A DNA stretch of 64,000 nt from NCBI GenBank assembly GCA_947305065.1, contig CAMZCT010000004.1, positions 1 through 64,000 of the forward strand, in the 5' to 3' direction. Of the stretch, positions 8,728-19,329 are shown one piece after another. Under the pieces are notes generated by a model that was not told the DNA's origin, made no database searches, and saw only the letters and a list, made by a program, of their open reading frames with translations. This DNA comes from an uncultured Mycoplasmatota bacterium (GTDB lineage: Bacteria > Bacillota_I > Bacilli_A > RF39 > UBA660). A program made the position numbers and the translations under genes. The first letter of the stretch is position 1. Each line of letters begins with the position of its first letter.

Positions 8728-9447
8728 ATGGGAAGAGCATATGCAGTAAGAGAAGCTAAGATAAAAAAGAATGGGGCTGCTCGTGGTAAATTATATACTA
8801 ACTATGCTAAAGAAATATATTTGGTAGCTAAAAGAGGGGTACCAGAAATAGAAGCTAATAGTGCTTTAAAGCATTTAGTAGATAAAGCTAAAAAAGACCA
8901 AGTTCCTGCTGATGTAATTCAAAGGGCAATAGATAAAGCAAAAGGAGCAGGAAAAGATGAATATGAAGAAATTTATTATGAAGGTTTTGGTCCAGGAGCT
9001 TCATCTTTAATAATTAAAACTTTGACAGATAATGTTAATAGAACTGTTGGTGAAGTTAGAGCTGCTTTTAATAAAGTACATAAGAGTTTAGGAGTTACTA
9101 ATTCAGTTAAATATAATTATGATAATTTATCAGTTATGAGTTTTAAATCTGATAAAGAAGAAGATATATTAATGGCACTATTAGACGCTGGTATTGAACC
9201 AGTTGAGTGTGAAACAGATGAAAATGGAATGTTAAATATATCAGTTAATTATGTTGATAATGCTAAAACTAAAGAAATAATTGAAAGTATAGAAACTGAT
9301 GTTGATTACGATGTAGATGAAGCTGGATGGTATCCTAAAGATAGTGTTACTTTAGAAGGTGAAGATTTAGAATTATTTAATAGATTATATGATTTATTAG
9401 ATAAAGTAGATGATGTTACAGATATTTATCATAATGTTAATATTTAA
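8728..9447 (+). CDS. YebC/PmpR family regulator or translation factor
   Basis: NGAARGKLYTNYAKEIYLVAKRG, YEGFGPGASSLIIKTLTDNVNRT. Confidence 0.93.
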   Translation: MGRAYAVREAKIKKNGAARGKLYTNYAKEIYLVAKRGVPEIEANSALKHLVDKAKKDQVPADVIQRAIDKAKGAGKDEYEEIYYEGFGPGASSLIIKTLTDNVNRTVGEVRAAFNKVHKSLGVTNSVKYNYDNLSVMSFKSDKEEDILMALLDAGIEPVECETDENGMLNISVNYVDNAKTKEIIESIETDVDYDVDEAGWYPKDSVTLEGEDLELFNRLYDLLDKVDDVTDIYHNVNI

Positions 9448-9538
9448 TGATAAATATCTTTTTTTCAAACAGCTAACAGATAAATTTCATAATATTTTCA
9501 CATTTTTAATATATTATAACTATGTAGGGGTGACAAAT

Positions 9539-10207
9539 ATGAAGATATTAATTGTCGACGATGAAAAACTAATAAGAGATGTTATAAAGGAATATTTAAG
9601 CCTTGAAGGATTTGAAGTCGCTGAAGCAGAAGATGGTGTAGAGGCGGTAGAAAAAGCAATGAATAATGATTATGATTTAATAATCATGGATATAATGATG
9701 CCAAATAAAGATGGTTATCAAGCTTGTAAGGAAATAAAACAAGAAAAAAACATACCATTCATAATGCTATCGGCTAGAGGCGAAGAATATGATAAATTAA
9801 TTGGTTTTGATTTAGGAATAGACGATTATGTAACAAAACCTTTTAGTCCAAAGGAATTAGTAGCAAGAGTTAAAGCTATTTTAAAAAGAACTAATAATGA
9901 AGATAGTTTAATGTCTTTTGAAGGATTAGTAATTGATGATAAAGCTCATGATGTGTTTGTAGACAAAAAGAAAATTAATTTAACACCTAAGGAATATGAC
10001 CTACTTAAATATTTAGTCGCAAATATGAATATCGCTTTATCAAGGGAACAACTATTAACTAATATTTGGGGATATGATTTCTTTGGTGATGATAGAACTA
10101 TTGATACACATATAAAAACTTTAAGAAATAATTTAGGAGAATATAGAAAGTTTATTGTTACAGTAAGAGGAATGGGATATAAATTTGAATACAGAGAAGA
10201 AAAATAA
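9539..10207 (+). CDS. OmpR-family response regulator
   Basis: MKILIVDDEKLIRDV, LIIMDIMMPNKDG, C-terminal winged helix; start corrected to 9539. Confidence 0.95.
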   Translation: MKILIVDDEKLIRDVIKEYLSLEGFEVAEAEDGVEAVEKAMNNDYDLIIMDIMMPNKDGYQACKEIKQEKNIPFIMLSARGEEYDKLIGFDLGIDDYVTKPFSPKELVARVKAILKRTNNEDSLMSFEGLVIDDKAHDVFVDKKKINLTPKEYDLLKYLVANMNIALSREQLLTNIWGYDFFGDDRTIDTHIKTLRNNLGEYRKFIVTVRGMGYKFEYREEK

Positions 10208-11588
10208 AGGGTATAGTTTAAAAGTTAATACTATTTTATATTTCTCTGTATTTGCAGTTTTCATTTTACTTCTATTATGGGGAAGTCAAATGATGTTTTT
10301 AAAAGTTTTTTATGAAAGATATCAAATTAAAGATATGAATAAAATAGCTAATACTATTTCAGTTACTAGTTTAAAGAATATGGATGAGACTTTAGAGAAT
10401 ATTGTTTATAACAATACGGTTTGTATTGAATATACCGATAAGTACGGGGAAGTAAGTCTATATAATGATATGTTGACTGGGTGTATGATTGGTAAAAGAA
10501 ATGCCCAATTAGATGAGTATAAAAGGGAATTATTAAATTCTCAGGAAGATATAAAAGCTATTAAGTTTGTAAATAGCGACTATAAATCGAAAGCTTTACT
10601 ATATTTAGTTAGATTAAAAGAGGGAGGAAATGTTTTTGTTTTCTCTATGTTAAGTACTGTAGATAGTACTACTCTTGTTGTTAGAGGACAACTAATATAT
10701 ATAACATTTATAGTAATTATATTAGCTTTGATTATTAGTTTGTTTTTATCAAATATAATAAGTCAACCGATAATAGAAATTACTAAAAAATCCAAAGCCT
10801 TAGCTAAGGGAAATTATAACGTGGAATTTCCTAAAAACGGAATAATAGAAATAGATGAATTAGCTGATACGCTTAATTATCTTGAAAGTGAAGTAAGTAA
10901 AACAGATCAGTATAGAAGAGATTTAATGGCGAATGTTTCTCATGATCTAAAAACACCATTAACAATGATAAAAGCTTATGCGGAGATGATAAAGGATTTT
11001 TCTCATAAAGATAAGAAAAAAATGGATGAGCATTTAAATATTATTATTTCTGAAACAGATAGGTTAAATATATTAGTAGGGGATATATTAAGTTTATCTA
11101 AGTTGCAAGCTAATGCAGAAGTATTAAATATGGAAACTTATAATTTAAGAGAAGAAATAGATTCTTTAGTATCTAAATATCAGATTATAAAAGAAACTGA
11201 AGATTATCATATTGAAGTTGAAGCTCCTAAAAAGATAATGGTTAAAGCTGATAGAAATAAAATTAATCAAGTATTATATAATCTTGTTAATAATGCTTTA
11301 AACTATACTGGTGATGATAAGAAAGTAATTATAAAGGTTACTGAGGAGAAGAAAAAGTTTTTAATTGAGATAATTGACTCTGGGAAAGGAATAGACCCAG
11401 AACAAATTGAATATATATGGGATAGATATTATAAACATGAAAAGAATCATAAAAGAAATATTATCGGAACTGGTTTAGGATTATCTATTGTTAAAAATAT
11501 ATTAGTTAGTCATAAATTTGATTATGGTGTTAAGAGTAATAAAGGTAAAGGCTCAATATTCTATTTTAAAATTAAAAAAGATAAATAG
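10185..11588 (+). CDS. sensor histidine kinase
   Basis: HAMP, SHDLKTPLTMIKAYAEMI, NLVNNALNYTGD, GTGLGLSIVKNI. Confidence 0.95.
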   Translation: MNTEKKNKGYSLKVNTILYFSVFAVFILLLLWGSQMMFLKVFYERYQIKDMNKIANTISVTSLKNMDETLENIVYNNTVCIEYTDKYGEVSLYNDMLTGCMIGKRNAQLDEYKRELLNSQEDIKAIKFVNSDYKSKALLYLVRLKEGGNVFVFSMLSTVDSTTLVVRGQLIYITFIVIILALIISLFLSNIISQPIIEITKKSKALAKGNYNVEFPKNGIIEIDELADTLNYLESEVSKTDQYRRDLMANVSHDLKTPLTMIKAYAEMIKDFSHKDKKKMDEHLNIIISETDRLNILVGDILSLSKLQANAEVLNMETYNLREEIDSLVSKYQIIKETEDYHIEVEAPKKIMVKADRNKINQVLYNLVNNALNYTGDDKKVIIKVTEEKKKFLIEIIDSGKGIDPEQIEYIWDRYYKHEKNHKRNIIGTGLGLSIVKNILVSHKFDYGVKSNKGKGSIFYFKIKKDK

Positions 11589-11593
11589 TATTT

Positions 11594-11623
11594 AGAAGGA
11601 AGTGTTACTTCCTTCTATTTTTT
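11594..11623 (+). terminator. rho-independent terminator
   Basis: AGAAGGAAGT-gtt-ACTTCCTTCT followed by T-rich tract. Confidence 0.8.
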
Positions 11624-11700
11624 TAACATAATCTATGCTATAATTTTATTACTTAATTATGTTTAATAATTGATATATATATATTAGGAGAGTGTAAATA

Positions 11701-12168
11701 ATGTTTAAAAAATATATAATGGTATTCTTGATTTCAATGATACCACTAGTAGAAATAAGGGGGGCAATTCCCTATGCTGTAGGAATAGGGTTACCAAAAA
11801 TTACATCTTATATTGTAGCAATCATTGGTAATATGGCACCTGTACCAGTTATTTATTTATTTGCTAGAAAAGTATTGGAATGGGGCAAAGATAAAAAAGT
11901 AATTGGTAAGTTTTTTACTTGGTGTTTAGTTAAAGGGGAGCGAGGCGGAAAAAAATTATCTGCTAAAGCAGGGAAAGGATTATTCTGGGCTCTATTTATC
12001 TTTGTAGGTATACCACTACCAGGTACTGGCGCTTGGACTGGTACTTTAGCTGCAAGTATTTTAAATATGGATTTTAAAAAGAGTGTTGCAGCAGTTATGG
12101 CAGGGGTATTAATGGCAGGATTAATTATGATGGCAATATCATTTGGATTGTTTGAGGTGATTTTTTAG
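11701..12168 (+). CDS. small multi-drug export protein family (COG2426-like) membrane protein
   Basis: MIPLVEIRGAIPYAVGIG...GIPLPGTGAWTGTLAA. Confidence 0.8.
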   Translation: MFKKYIMVFLISMIPLVEIRGAIPYAVGIGLPKITSYIVAIIGNMAPVPVIYLFARKVLEWGKDKKVIGKFFTWCLVKGERGGKKLSAKAGKGLFWALFIFVGIPLPGTGAWTGTLAASILNMDFKKSVAAVMAGVLMAGLIMMAISFGLFEVIF

Positions 12169-12803
12169 TGAATACAACAGTTTATTTGATTAGACATTCA
12201 GAAGTAACGCCACTAGCAAATGTTAAAATAATTAGTTGCAAAGAAGGTAAACAAGAATCTAATGAAAAAGCATTTTTGTCTGTTAGTGGAGAAAAAAGAG
12301 CGGAAGAATTAAGTAAAAAAGATGAATTAAAAAACTTAGATGCTGTTTATTCATCTAATTATGTTAGAGCGTTAAGTACAGCTAAGTACTTAGCGTTAGA
12401 AAATAATACTGTTATAAATGTTGATGACAGATTAAATGAAAGAAAAATCGGGGATATGGGGGCTTTAGAAGCAAAAGAATTTGAAAGACTTCAAAAGAAA
12501 GATTTTGATTTTAAATTATCTGGTGGAGAATCACTAAATCAAACAAAAAAAAGAATGATTGAAGCAATGAAGAATATATTAATGTTTGAAACTGGTAATA
12601 GAATTGCTATTGTTAGTCATGCTACTGCATTAACTACATTACTAAGTACTTGGTGTGAACTAGGTTATAATTATGATGAAGATATTATTCTTAGTTATAA
12701 TGAAAAAACTATTATTGATGGAGCTTGGACAGCACCTCAAGTAATAAAAGTAATATTCGAAGGAACTAATGTATTGGATATAGAATACTTGGATAATATT
12801 TAA
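12168..12803 (+). CDS. histidine phosphatase family protein
   Basis: YLIRHSEV, SSNYVRALSTA, SHATALTTLL. Confidence 0.85.
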   Translation: MNTTVYLIRHSEVTPLANVKIISCKEGKQESNEKAFLSVSGEKRAEELSKKDELKNLDAVYSSNYVRALSTAKYLALENNTVINVDDRLNERKIGDMGALEAKEFERLQKKDFDFKLSGGESLNQTKKRMIEAMKNILMFETGNRIAIVSHATALTTLLSTWCELGYNYDEDIILSYNEKTIIDGAWTAPQVIKVIFEGTNVLDIEYLDNI

Positions 12804-12848
12804 GTGGTTTGATTCTATTTAAAGATTTATTTAAGGAGGAGTTAAAAG

Positions 12849-13199
12849 ATGATTAACAAAGAAGAATATTTGAAGTTTATAGAAGCATTTAAAAGACAAG
12901 CAAGTTATGCTAAAGTAAATGATCTTGTAATTAATAATATTGTAAATAGTATTCCGGAAAAAGAAGAGTATACAGTTAGAGATTTAATAAAAATATTATC
13001 ATCTGAATCTCAAAAAAACGGATTGGATCTTGATAGTATAATTACTATATTGGCGCAGGCGATTGATGAACGTGGAGATGAATTATATGGGACAGGGATA
13101 ATCGATTCTTCTATTGACAATGTATATTCTATTAAATCATCTTCAGCCGAATTAGATAGAAAAGATAATTTACAGATGACAGAATCTGTAAACGAATAA
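12849..13199 (+). CDS. hypothetical protein
   Basis: ORF with AAGGAGG RBS. Confidence 0.65.
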   Translation: MINKEEYLKFIEAFKRQASYAKVNDLVINNIVNSIPEKEEYTVRDLIKILSSESQKNGLDLDSIITILAQAIDERGDELYGTGIIDSSIDNVYSIKSSSAELDRKDNLQMTESVNE

Positions 13200-13229
13200 T
13201 TATTAAAAAAAAGTAATGATGATGATTCA

Positions 13230-14432
13230 TTACTTTTTAATTGCTCTATAAATTTTTAATAGGAATGGTAGGATGAAATACCAGAATGGTTTGTTTATTA
13301 AATCAAATTCACCGATGAATTCTATTAATTCTCCACCAATTTTTCTTTTGTATTCAAATATTCCTGCTAAGTTTTTATACTTAGTATTTGGATCTCCTAC
13401 AACCCCAAATAAATCAGCAAATTCATAGCCTCTATCATAGGCATCTTTTATAAATTCATAGTATAAACGATTAACAGTTCCAGTATATGTAGCTACGTCA
13501 TCGTTACCAATATACATCGACCATGAACCTTTTTTAGAGTAAGTACAGATTAAGGAAGCACAAGTGTATTCTTTATCATGTTCTTTAGCTACTTCTTTGA
13601 AATAATCTATATCTTTTTGAATTTTAACTCTTCGTTCTTCCTTCTTTTCTTGTTCTAGTTCTTTTTCAAATTTTTTAACTAATTTGTTAGGATCTATTTT
13701 AACGTTGAATACTTTTATATATCCTTTTTTACTCAACTCTTCATAAACATTTTTATAGTAATCATAACTATATTCATGAAAACCGTCTCTTTTAGATACT
13801 ATCTTAATTAGTTCATGGAATGTTTTTACTTCTTTAGCTTCATATACTTCTAAATCATAATTATAACTTCTTTTTACAGGTCGAAAGAATGATTTAGAAA
13901 AAGTTGCTTCAACTTCTTCAAAACTTTTATATTTTTTAAAATATGTTCTAAAGGTATATCTTGGTTGATTACCATCATATAGTTTTGTGAAACCATGATG
14001 TTTATAATTCAAGTTGATTAAATCATTAAATATTTTATAGTTATTTTTACCATCTTTTATTTTTTCACAATTAGTATCTAGTTCTTGATACATAAGAGGT
14101 GGATCCATTTTTAGGTATATAGCATTTTCCTCTTTTAAAAATTTCTTTAATTCATCAGTTAATTTTACCAGTACCTCTTTATTGTTATAATCCATAGTAA
14201 AGCCGCGTGGTGAATAAAAATAACACATATTAAGCGGAGTCTTCTTTTTTAATAATAGTGCCTCAGCAACTAACTCACCATCGTCAGTCATAAGTCCAAC
14301 GTAGTAGGGGATTTGATTTCGGTTTTTTTCACAAGCTTTTCCCCATTCATAACTCTGCATAAAGTGGTTAAATTCGCTTTCTTCCCAAAATTTTTGATAT
14401 TCTTTTTCACTTAAGTTTTTTATGAATCGCAT
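13230..14432 (-). CDS. FemAB-type peptidyltransferase (MurM/FemX-like)
   Basis: FMQSYEWGKACEK, FADLFGVVGDPNTKYKNLAGIFEYKRKIGGELIEFIGEFDL. Confidence 0.9.
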   Translation of the reverse strand: MRFIKNLSEKEYQKFWEESEFNHFMQSYEWGKACEKNRNQIPYYVGLMTDDGELVAEALLLKKKTPLNMCYFYSPRGFTMDYNNKEVLVKLTDELKKFLKEENAIYLKMDPPLMYQELDTNCEKIKDGKNNYKIFNDLINLNYKHHGFTKLYDGNQPRYTFRTYFKKYKSFEEVEATFSKSFFRPVKRSYNYDLEVYEAKEVKTFHELIKIVSKRDGFHEYSYDYYKNVYEELSKKGYIKVFNVKIDPNKLVKKFEKELEQEKKEERRVKIQKDIDYFKEVAKEHDKEYTCASLICTYSKKGSWSMYIGNDDVATYTGTVNRLYYEFIKDAYDRGYEFADLFGVVGDPNTKYKNLAGIFEYKRKIGGELIEFIGEFDLINKPFWYFILPFLLKIYRAIKK

Positions 14433-14518
14433 TTATATCACATCCAATACTAGTATATCATTATTTCCAAATTAATGCTTTAAATAATTATTTATCTATG
14501 TTATATTTTTTATAGAGA

Positions 14519-14677
14519 ATGACTTGGGTTGTATTTACTTTTTTGAATCATTTAATAGCTGACGGCTTTGGTCCAGTTTGTGAAAATGATGGATATTGTA
14601 ATGAGAAGAAGATTTGTGATAGTATATATCGCAAGGATATAAGCGATGATCATGGATATGTATATGTATTAAAGTAA
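14519..14677 (+). CDS. short Cys-containing ORF (52 aa), possible gene remnant
   Basis: MTWVVFTFLNHLIADGFGPVCENDGYCNEKKICDSIYRKDISDDHGYVYVLK; not in ORF track; no clear RBS. Confidence 0.3.
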   Translation: MTWVVFTFLNHLIADGFGPVCENDGYCNEKKICDSIYRKDISDDHGYVYVLK

Positions 14678-14684
14678 TAGGTAG

Positions 14685-15641
14685 GTGATAGTTTTGGAAT
14701 TTGTATGTATGAATGCTAATAAAAAAGACATAGATATAATAACTAGTATTAAGTTGGTAACAATGATAGATGATGTTATGGATAAAAAACTGTCACATGA
14801 AGAACGAAAAAAAATAGAAGAAGCTATTAAAATAGAAATTAAAGAAAACTATGATAAATATCAAATAATATATGTAGATAAAAAAAGGGCTGGGGTTTAT
14901 ATTGCTGTTCCTTATAAAAATGGTGTTATGATAGATGAATTGTATTTGTTTGATGAATATAGAGATAAAGGAATAGGAACAAGTATTATAAATAATATTA
15001 GAGGAAATAATGGTATTACATATATTTGGTTATATAAGGATAATAAAGAGATGTATAGATTCCTAAAGAGAATTGGTTTTGAAGAATACGAAAGTAAGAA
15101 TAGAATCGTTATTATGAAAATAAACGATGCTGCACAAAATATCTTAAAACAAATGGAAGATATAAAAATTGGATATGCCGATCGAAAGGGAAATTATTAT
15201 CATAATTGTAAAGATGATTTTTACGATGTGTATTATTTACAGAAACCTCAAGACTTAATGGAAAGTAAAGTAGGTCTTTGTTTTGATCAAGTAGAGTTGG
15301 AAAGATTTTTACTTAGTAAATACGATATGGATTTAAGAACGTATTATTTAATTTATCAAGATGGATTATTGGGTCCTTCTCACTCTTTTTTGATATATAA
15401 AGATAATAATAAATACTATTGGTTAGAAAATTCTTGGCTTAAACATCGTGGCATTCATGAGTACGAAAGTAAAGAATCTGCTTTTTTAGATATAGCTAAT
15501 AAATTTGGCAAAACTATAATAAATTTTAAAAAAGAAAAATTAAAATTGTATGAATTTGAAAAGCCGCGTTATGGAACTGGTTATGAAAAGTATAAAATTA
15601 ATGCGTTTAATGGTAAAGTAATAAAAATATTTAGAGGGTAA
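14685..15641 (+). CDS. GNAT acetyltransferase fused to transglutaminase-like domain
   Basis: EYRDKGIGTSIINNI (GNAT) then GLCFDQVELERFLL...SHSFLIYKDNNKYYWLENSW. Confidence 0.65.
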   Translation: MIVLEFVCMNANKKDIDIITSIKLVTMIDDVMDKKLSHEERKKIEEAIKIEIKENYDKYQIIYVDKKRAGVYIAVPYKNGVMIDELYLFDEYRDKGIGTSIINNIRGNNGITYIWLYKDNKEMYRFLKRIGFEEYESKNRIVIMKINDAAQNILKQMEDIKIGYADRKGNYYHNCKDDFYDVYYLQKPQDLMESKVGLCFDQVELERFLLSKYDMDLRTYYLIYQDGLLGPSHSFLIYKDNNKYYWLENSWLKHRGIHEYESKESAFLDIANKFGKTIINFKKEKLKLYEFEKPRYGTGYEKYKINAFNGKVIKIFRG

Positions 15642-15762
15642 TTGTAAATTAATTAACTTTGGTATTATATGTAAATAAGAGCTATTAAGCTCTTTTTTTG
15701 TGTTTTTTGACTAATTAGGACTATTGTTATATAATATTACATCTTGAACGGAGGGCTTTTTT

Positions 15763-16785
15763 ATGTCAAAAAAAAGTAGAGACAATATGGTCGTTTCTGA
15801 GGTAAATAGACTTTTTGAAACAAAATATAGAGATGTTATTGTTGGAGACGATTTTGAATTACTTGAAAAATACCCTGAATGTGGAACGTTTATTAAAACG
15901 TGTATAGTTGTTCACAATAGTGAATGCTTAGCAAAGAAAAGGCAAGAACTTCAAAGAAAAAAAGCTGCTGCTTCATCTTTAAAAAAACTTGAATTAAAGG
16001 CTGATGTACCTACTACAGCCAACAGTCCTTTGGAAGCAAAAAAAGAAAATGCTTTTTCTTTTAGTAAGGAAACCCTTGATAAATACAAAGAGTTAATAGC
16101 TTTAGTTGAGAAAGAAGAAGATGTTATAACTTGTTTGGATGATAAAACAGATTTAACTATTATTAGTTTGCTTATTTATAGAGATATAAATGAATTAGTT
16201 GGAAAAATAAGTTTTTTAATTTCTTTGGATCCTATGACAGATATTAGTGATGCTCAGAAAGAGTTGAAAAGATTGAGAATGATTTTTTCAATAGTTACAG
16301 ATTATAGTAATAAAAAGAGTATTTCTAGTAATAAAGTACAGATGCCTACAGTTATTCTTATAGAAGAGAATGATGGAAATGATGTTATATATAATTATAT
16401 AAAAAATAATCATAGTGTTATTATTAAAGCAAAAAAATGTTTGGAAAAATTCTTTAGGGGAGAAAGAAATAATGTAAAAAGGATAAAAGGGAAAAAAGAA
16501 GACTTATTAGAAATGGAGGATAAGAATGGTACTAGATTATTATTCTTTAGTTTGGGTAATAATACTTATGTACTTGCTCAAATATTTATCAAAGATAAAA
16601 ATAAAAGCACTAAGATTGATGGATGTTATGATAAAGCGATTTCTGCTTATTTAGATAGAAAAGAGTATATTTTAGCTAATTTAGAAGATGAAGAGTTTAG
16701 AAATAGGCAATCAGAATTAATTAATAAATTATTTGGACTATTAAACGGAGAAAAGGAGGTGGTTATTAGTGGAACAAAAATATAA
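15763..16785 (+). CDS. hypothetical protein
   Basis: 340 aa ORF with GGAGGG RBS; overlaps next gene. Confidence 0.7.
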   Translation: MSKKSRDNMVVSEVNRLFETKYRDVIVGDDFELLEKYPECGTFIKTCIVVHNSECLAKKRQELQRKKAAASSLKKLELKADVPTTANSPLEAKKENAFSFSKETLDKYKELIALVEKEEDVITCLDDKTDLTIISLLIYRDINELVGKISFLISLDPMTDISDAQKELKRLRMIFSIVTDYSNKKSISSNKVQMPTVILIEENDGNDVIYNYIKNNHSVIIKAKKCLEKFFRGERNNVKRIKGKKEDLLEMEDKNGTRLLFFSLGNNTYVLAQIFIKDKNKSTKIDGCYDKAISAYLDRKEYILANLEDEEFRNRQSELINKLFGLLNGEKEVVISGTKI

Positions 16786-18547
16786 AGGTTTTTATGATAA
16801 ATTAAAAGAATTCGACAAAGATTTAGAAAGATTAAAATATCGAAAAGATGAAGAAGAAAAGATAATAATCCCGCTAATAAAAGACTTCCGAGCAAAGTTA
16901 ACGAGAATTCCGAGATATGATTCGAAAAGTGGTTTGTTTGATATATCGAATACATGTCTAAGTTTAAATAATGAAGATGCTTTTAAAATATTTATTTTTA
17001 TAGAGAATGAGAATATACATCTTGATGAAATTGATTATTTAATTGGTCAAATGAAACTAAATCGTTTAGGATCAATAGAAGATATTGATAGGCTCTTTAA
17101 AGTAATGAGTTTTATTAAAAAAAAGGGTAATTATATAGACATTAAGGAAGATATTGATAAATTAGGATTATCATCTGAAATGTTATGTTATGAAGTTGGT
17201 GGTGCACTTGGTTATTTACATTCTTTATTAATGTTTAAGAATATGGTTAACTTATTAATGCGAAGTTTCTTATGCGGAGCTAAAACTATGAAAGAGTATA
17301 AAAAAGATTCTAATAATACTTATATGAAGATTTTTAGTGTTTATATTGATATGCTTGATACGTATGTTAGAGAAACTACTAAGTATAATATGTATATTTC
17401 TGGTTTGGTTAATAGTAGAAATAAGCTCGTAGAGTTATTTAATAAAGGAAATATAGAAGATATTGTAGAGGTAGAAGGTAGCTTTTATAATCTTGATGAT
17501 TTATTTTTGGAGTATTTGAAAATAATTAATGATAATATCAAAAGAAAACATGCTGAGACGGTTTTAGAACTTGGTTCTATTGAATCTGAATTTGAAAACA
17601 CTTATATAAAAAGGTTATTATTTGAAAATGGTATAGATTATAAAAGTGTAAATGCGAGTATTATTAATAGATTAAATACTTTAGATGAAAAACATTTAGA
17701 AAGGGTGATTAATCTTTTTGCCTTTATAGATATTGATTTATATAGAATTTTTAACGATTATTATAGATTATTCTATGATTTAGATGGTAATATGCTAGAT
17801 GTATTAGAAGAATTGATGTCTAAACATGTAGTAACTCCTTCAACACTAGGAAAACATTTAGGAGAATTAGATAGAAAAGTATATTTAATGAATACAAATT
17901 ATACAATATTAAAAGGTAATATTAATTTTGAAAACGAGTATTATTCTGATGAATTATTATTTCAAGATTCTTATTTATTAAAAACTAATATTTTGATATT
18001 AGGAATGTATAATATTAGTAATGATTTATTAATTTATTTAATGTCTCATATTGATAAAATTGATATATTAGATAAAATGTTAGAAAAGGGAATACCTAAG
18101 TATTTATTTATGAATATTGTAAACAGTTATAATCCTGAATTAGTTATTAGTAAAATAATAATTGCTTCTGAGCTTGGAATGGTGTATTCTAATGAAGAGA
18201 TGCAGTTGGATAAAAGTATAGTAGTTGCTAATAGGTTTAAGATACCTGATTCAATAGTTGGAGAATATTTAGCAAATGATAATATTGTAACTAGTAAAGG
18301 TGTGTCTCTTAGAAGTGATAATATAGATTGGGATTTAGTAAAGGCAGTTGATTCTTTATATAGAAGAAATGATATTTATGTAATAAATGGTATAAGTATT
18401 TCTAGAGCAAAGTTTATTAGAAATATTTCTGATGGAGATGATTTGTATAATGCTTTAATTCGTGGTAGTATTTTAAGTGCTAGTGAGTTACACATTATAA
18501 ATGGTTTGTTGAAACAGGAAAAAGGAATTAGCTGTTTAAAAAAATAA
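16769..18547 (+). CDS. hypothetical protein
   Basis: 592 aa ORF, GTG start inside the previous gene. Confidence 0.75.
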   Translation: MEQKYKGFYDKLKEFDKDLERLKYRKDEEEKIIIPLIKDFRAKLTRIPRYDSKSGLFDISNTCLSLNNEDAFKIFIFIENENIHLDEIDYLIGQMKLNRLGSIEDIDRLFKVMSFIKKKGNYIDIKEDIDKLGLSSEMLCYEVGGALGYLHSLLMFKNMVNLLMRSFLCGAKTMKEYKKDSNNTYMKIFSVYIDMLDTYVRETTKYNMYISGLVNSRNKLVELFNKGNIEDIVEVEGSFYNLDDLFLEYLKIINDNIKRKHAETVLELGSIESEFENTYIKRLLFENGIDYKSVNASIINRLNTLDEKHLERVINLFAFIDIDLYRIFNDYYRLFYDLDGNMLDVLEELMSKHVVTPSTLGKHLGELDRKVYLMNTNYTILKGNINFENEYYSDELLFQDSYLLKTNILILGMYNISNDLLIYLMSHIDKIDILDKMLEKGIPKYLFMNIVNSYNPELVISKIIIASELGMVYSNEEMQLDKSIVVANRFKIPDSIVGEYLANDNIVTSKGVSLRSDNIDWDLVKAVDSLYRRNDIYVINGISISRAKFIRNISDGDDLYNALIRGSILSASELHIINGLLKQEKGISCLKK

Positions 18548-18563
18548 TTTGAAGAGGTGTTTT

Positions 18564-18857
18564 ATGAAAGAAAAATTTTTACCAATAGGAACAGTGGTAA
18601 TGTTAAACGGGGGAACAAAAAGAATAATGGTTAATGGTTTTTGTGCAATTGATCCGGCTCAACCAAAAGTAATGTTTGATTATTCTGGAGTTTTATTTCC
18701 AGAAGGAGCTTTAAGTTCTGATCAAGCTTTATTATTTAATCATAGTCAAATTAAAGATATTCTTCATATGGGATTAGAAGATGACGAACAAAGAAAATTT
18801 AATTTACGTATGAAGTTATTATTAGAAAAATTACAAGAACAAAATAAACAAGAGTAA
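18564..18857 (+). CDS. DUF4176 domain-containing protein
   Basis: FLPIGTVVMLNGGTKRIMVNGFC typical of DUF4176 (often near type VII secretion genes). Confidence 0.75.
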   Translation: MKEKFLPIGTVVMLNGGTKRIMVNGFCAIDPAQPKVMFDYSGVLFPEGALSSDQALLFNHSQIKDILHMGLEDDEQRKFNLRMKLLLEKLQEQNKQE

Positions 18858-18939
18858 TTAGATGGTTAATTATGAGTAGGTTTAAAAGCAGGGAACGAGT
18901 AACTTACGAGTAATTGTGAAATTTTATTCAACCTTTAAA

Positions 18940-19311
18940 GATGGAAATACCTATAGAATTACAAAGTACATTTGTAATTAATAAAAGTTTGGGTTTGAAT
19001 TTAAAAAGTATTAATAGAGAAGTATTTTAACTCATGAAGAAGGAATATATGCTTTACCTAGTGATAGATTAGATATATTAGCGATGAACAAACAAAAAAT
19101 AAAAAAAGAAAAACAACAGGATGCAAGAATTAAAAAAATTAATCATGATCCAAAAAATACTTGGATAGATAGGGTTAATAATATAATTGAGGGAGCAAAT
19201 GTATCTTCTGCTATATTTACAGAGAAATTAAAAGAATTAGAAGAGAAAGGCATACTAACGCTGAGAAAAAAATATAAAAGCTATAGAAATATAGCTTTTT
19301 ATTTATTATAA
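18940..19311 (+). pseudogene. degraded/frameshifted ORF
   Basis: IPIELQSTFVINKSLGLNLKSINREVF then frame change to LTHEEGIYALPSDRLDILAMNKQK... continuing into ORF 19084-19311. Confidence 0.4.
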
Positions 19312-19329
19312 TTAATATGAGGTGTAAGA

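Noticed and set aside
9410-9538. 43 aa N-terminal extension of the response regulator
   Set aside because: Overlaps yebC end; hydrophobic non-homologous; receiver domain starts at ATG 9539 preceded by GGGG-type RBS
16647-16955. Minus-strand ORF (102 aa) and similar antisense ORFs (e.g. 29716-29961, 46180-46500, 47418-47915, 57938-58297)
   Set aside because: Each lies opposite a well-supported coding gene, has Ser/Leu/Ile-rich low-complexity translation and no RBS; shadow ORFs of AT-rich DNA
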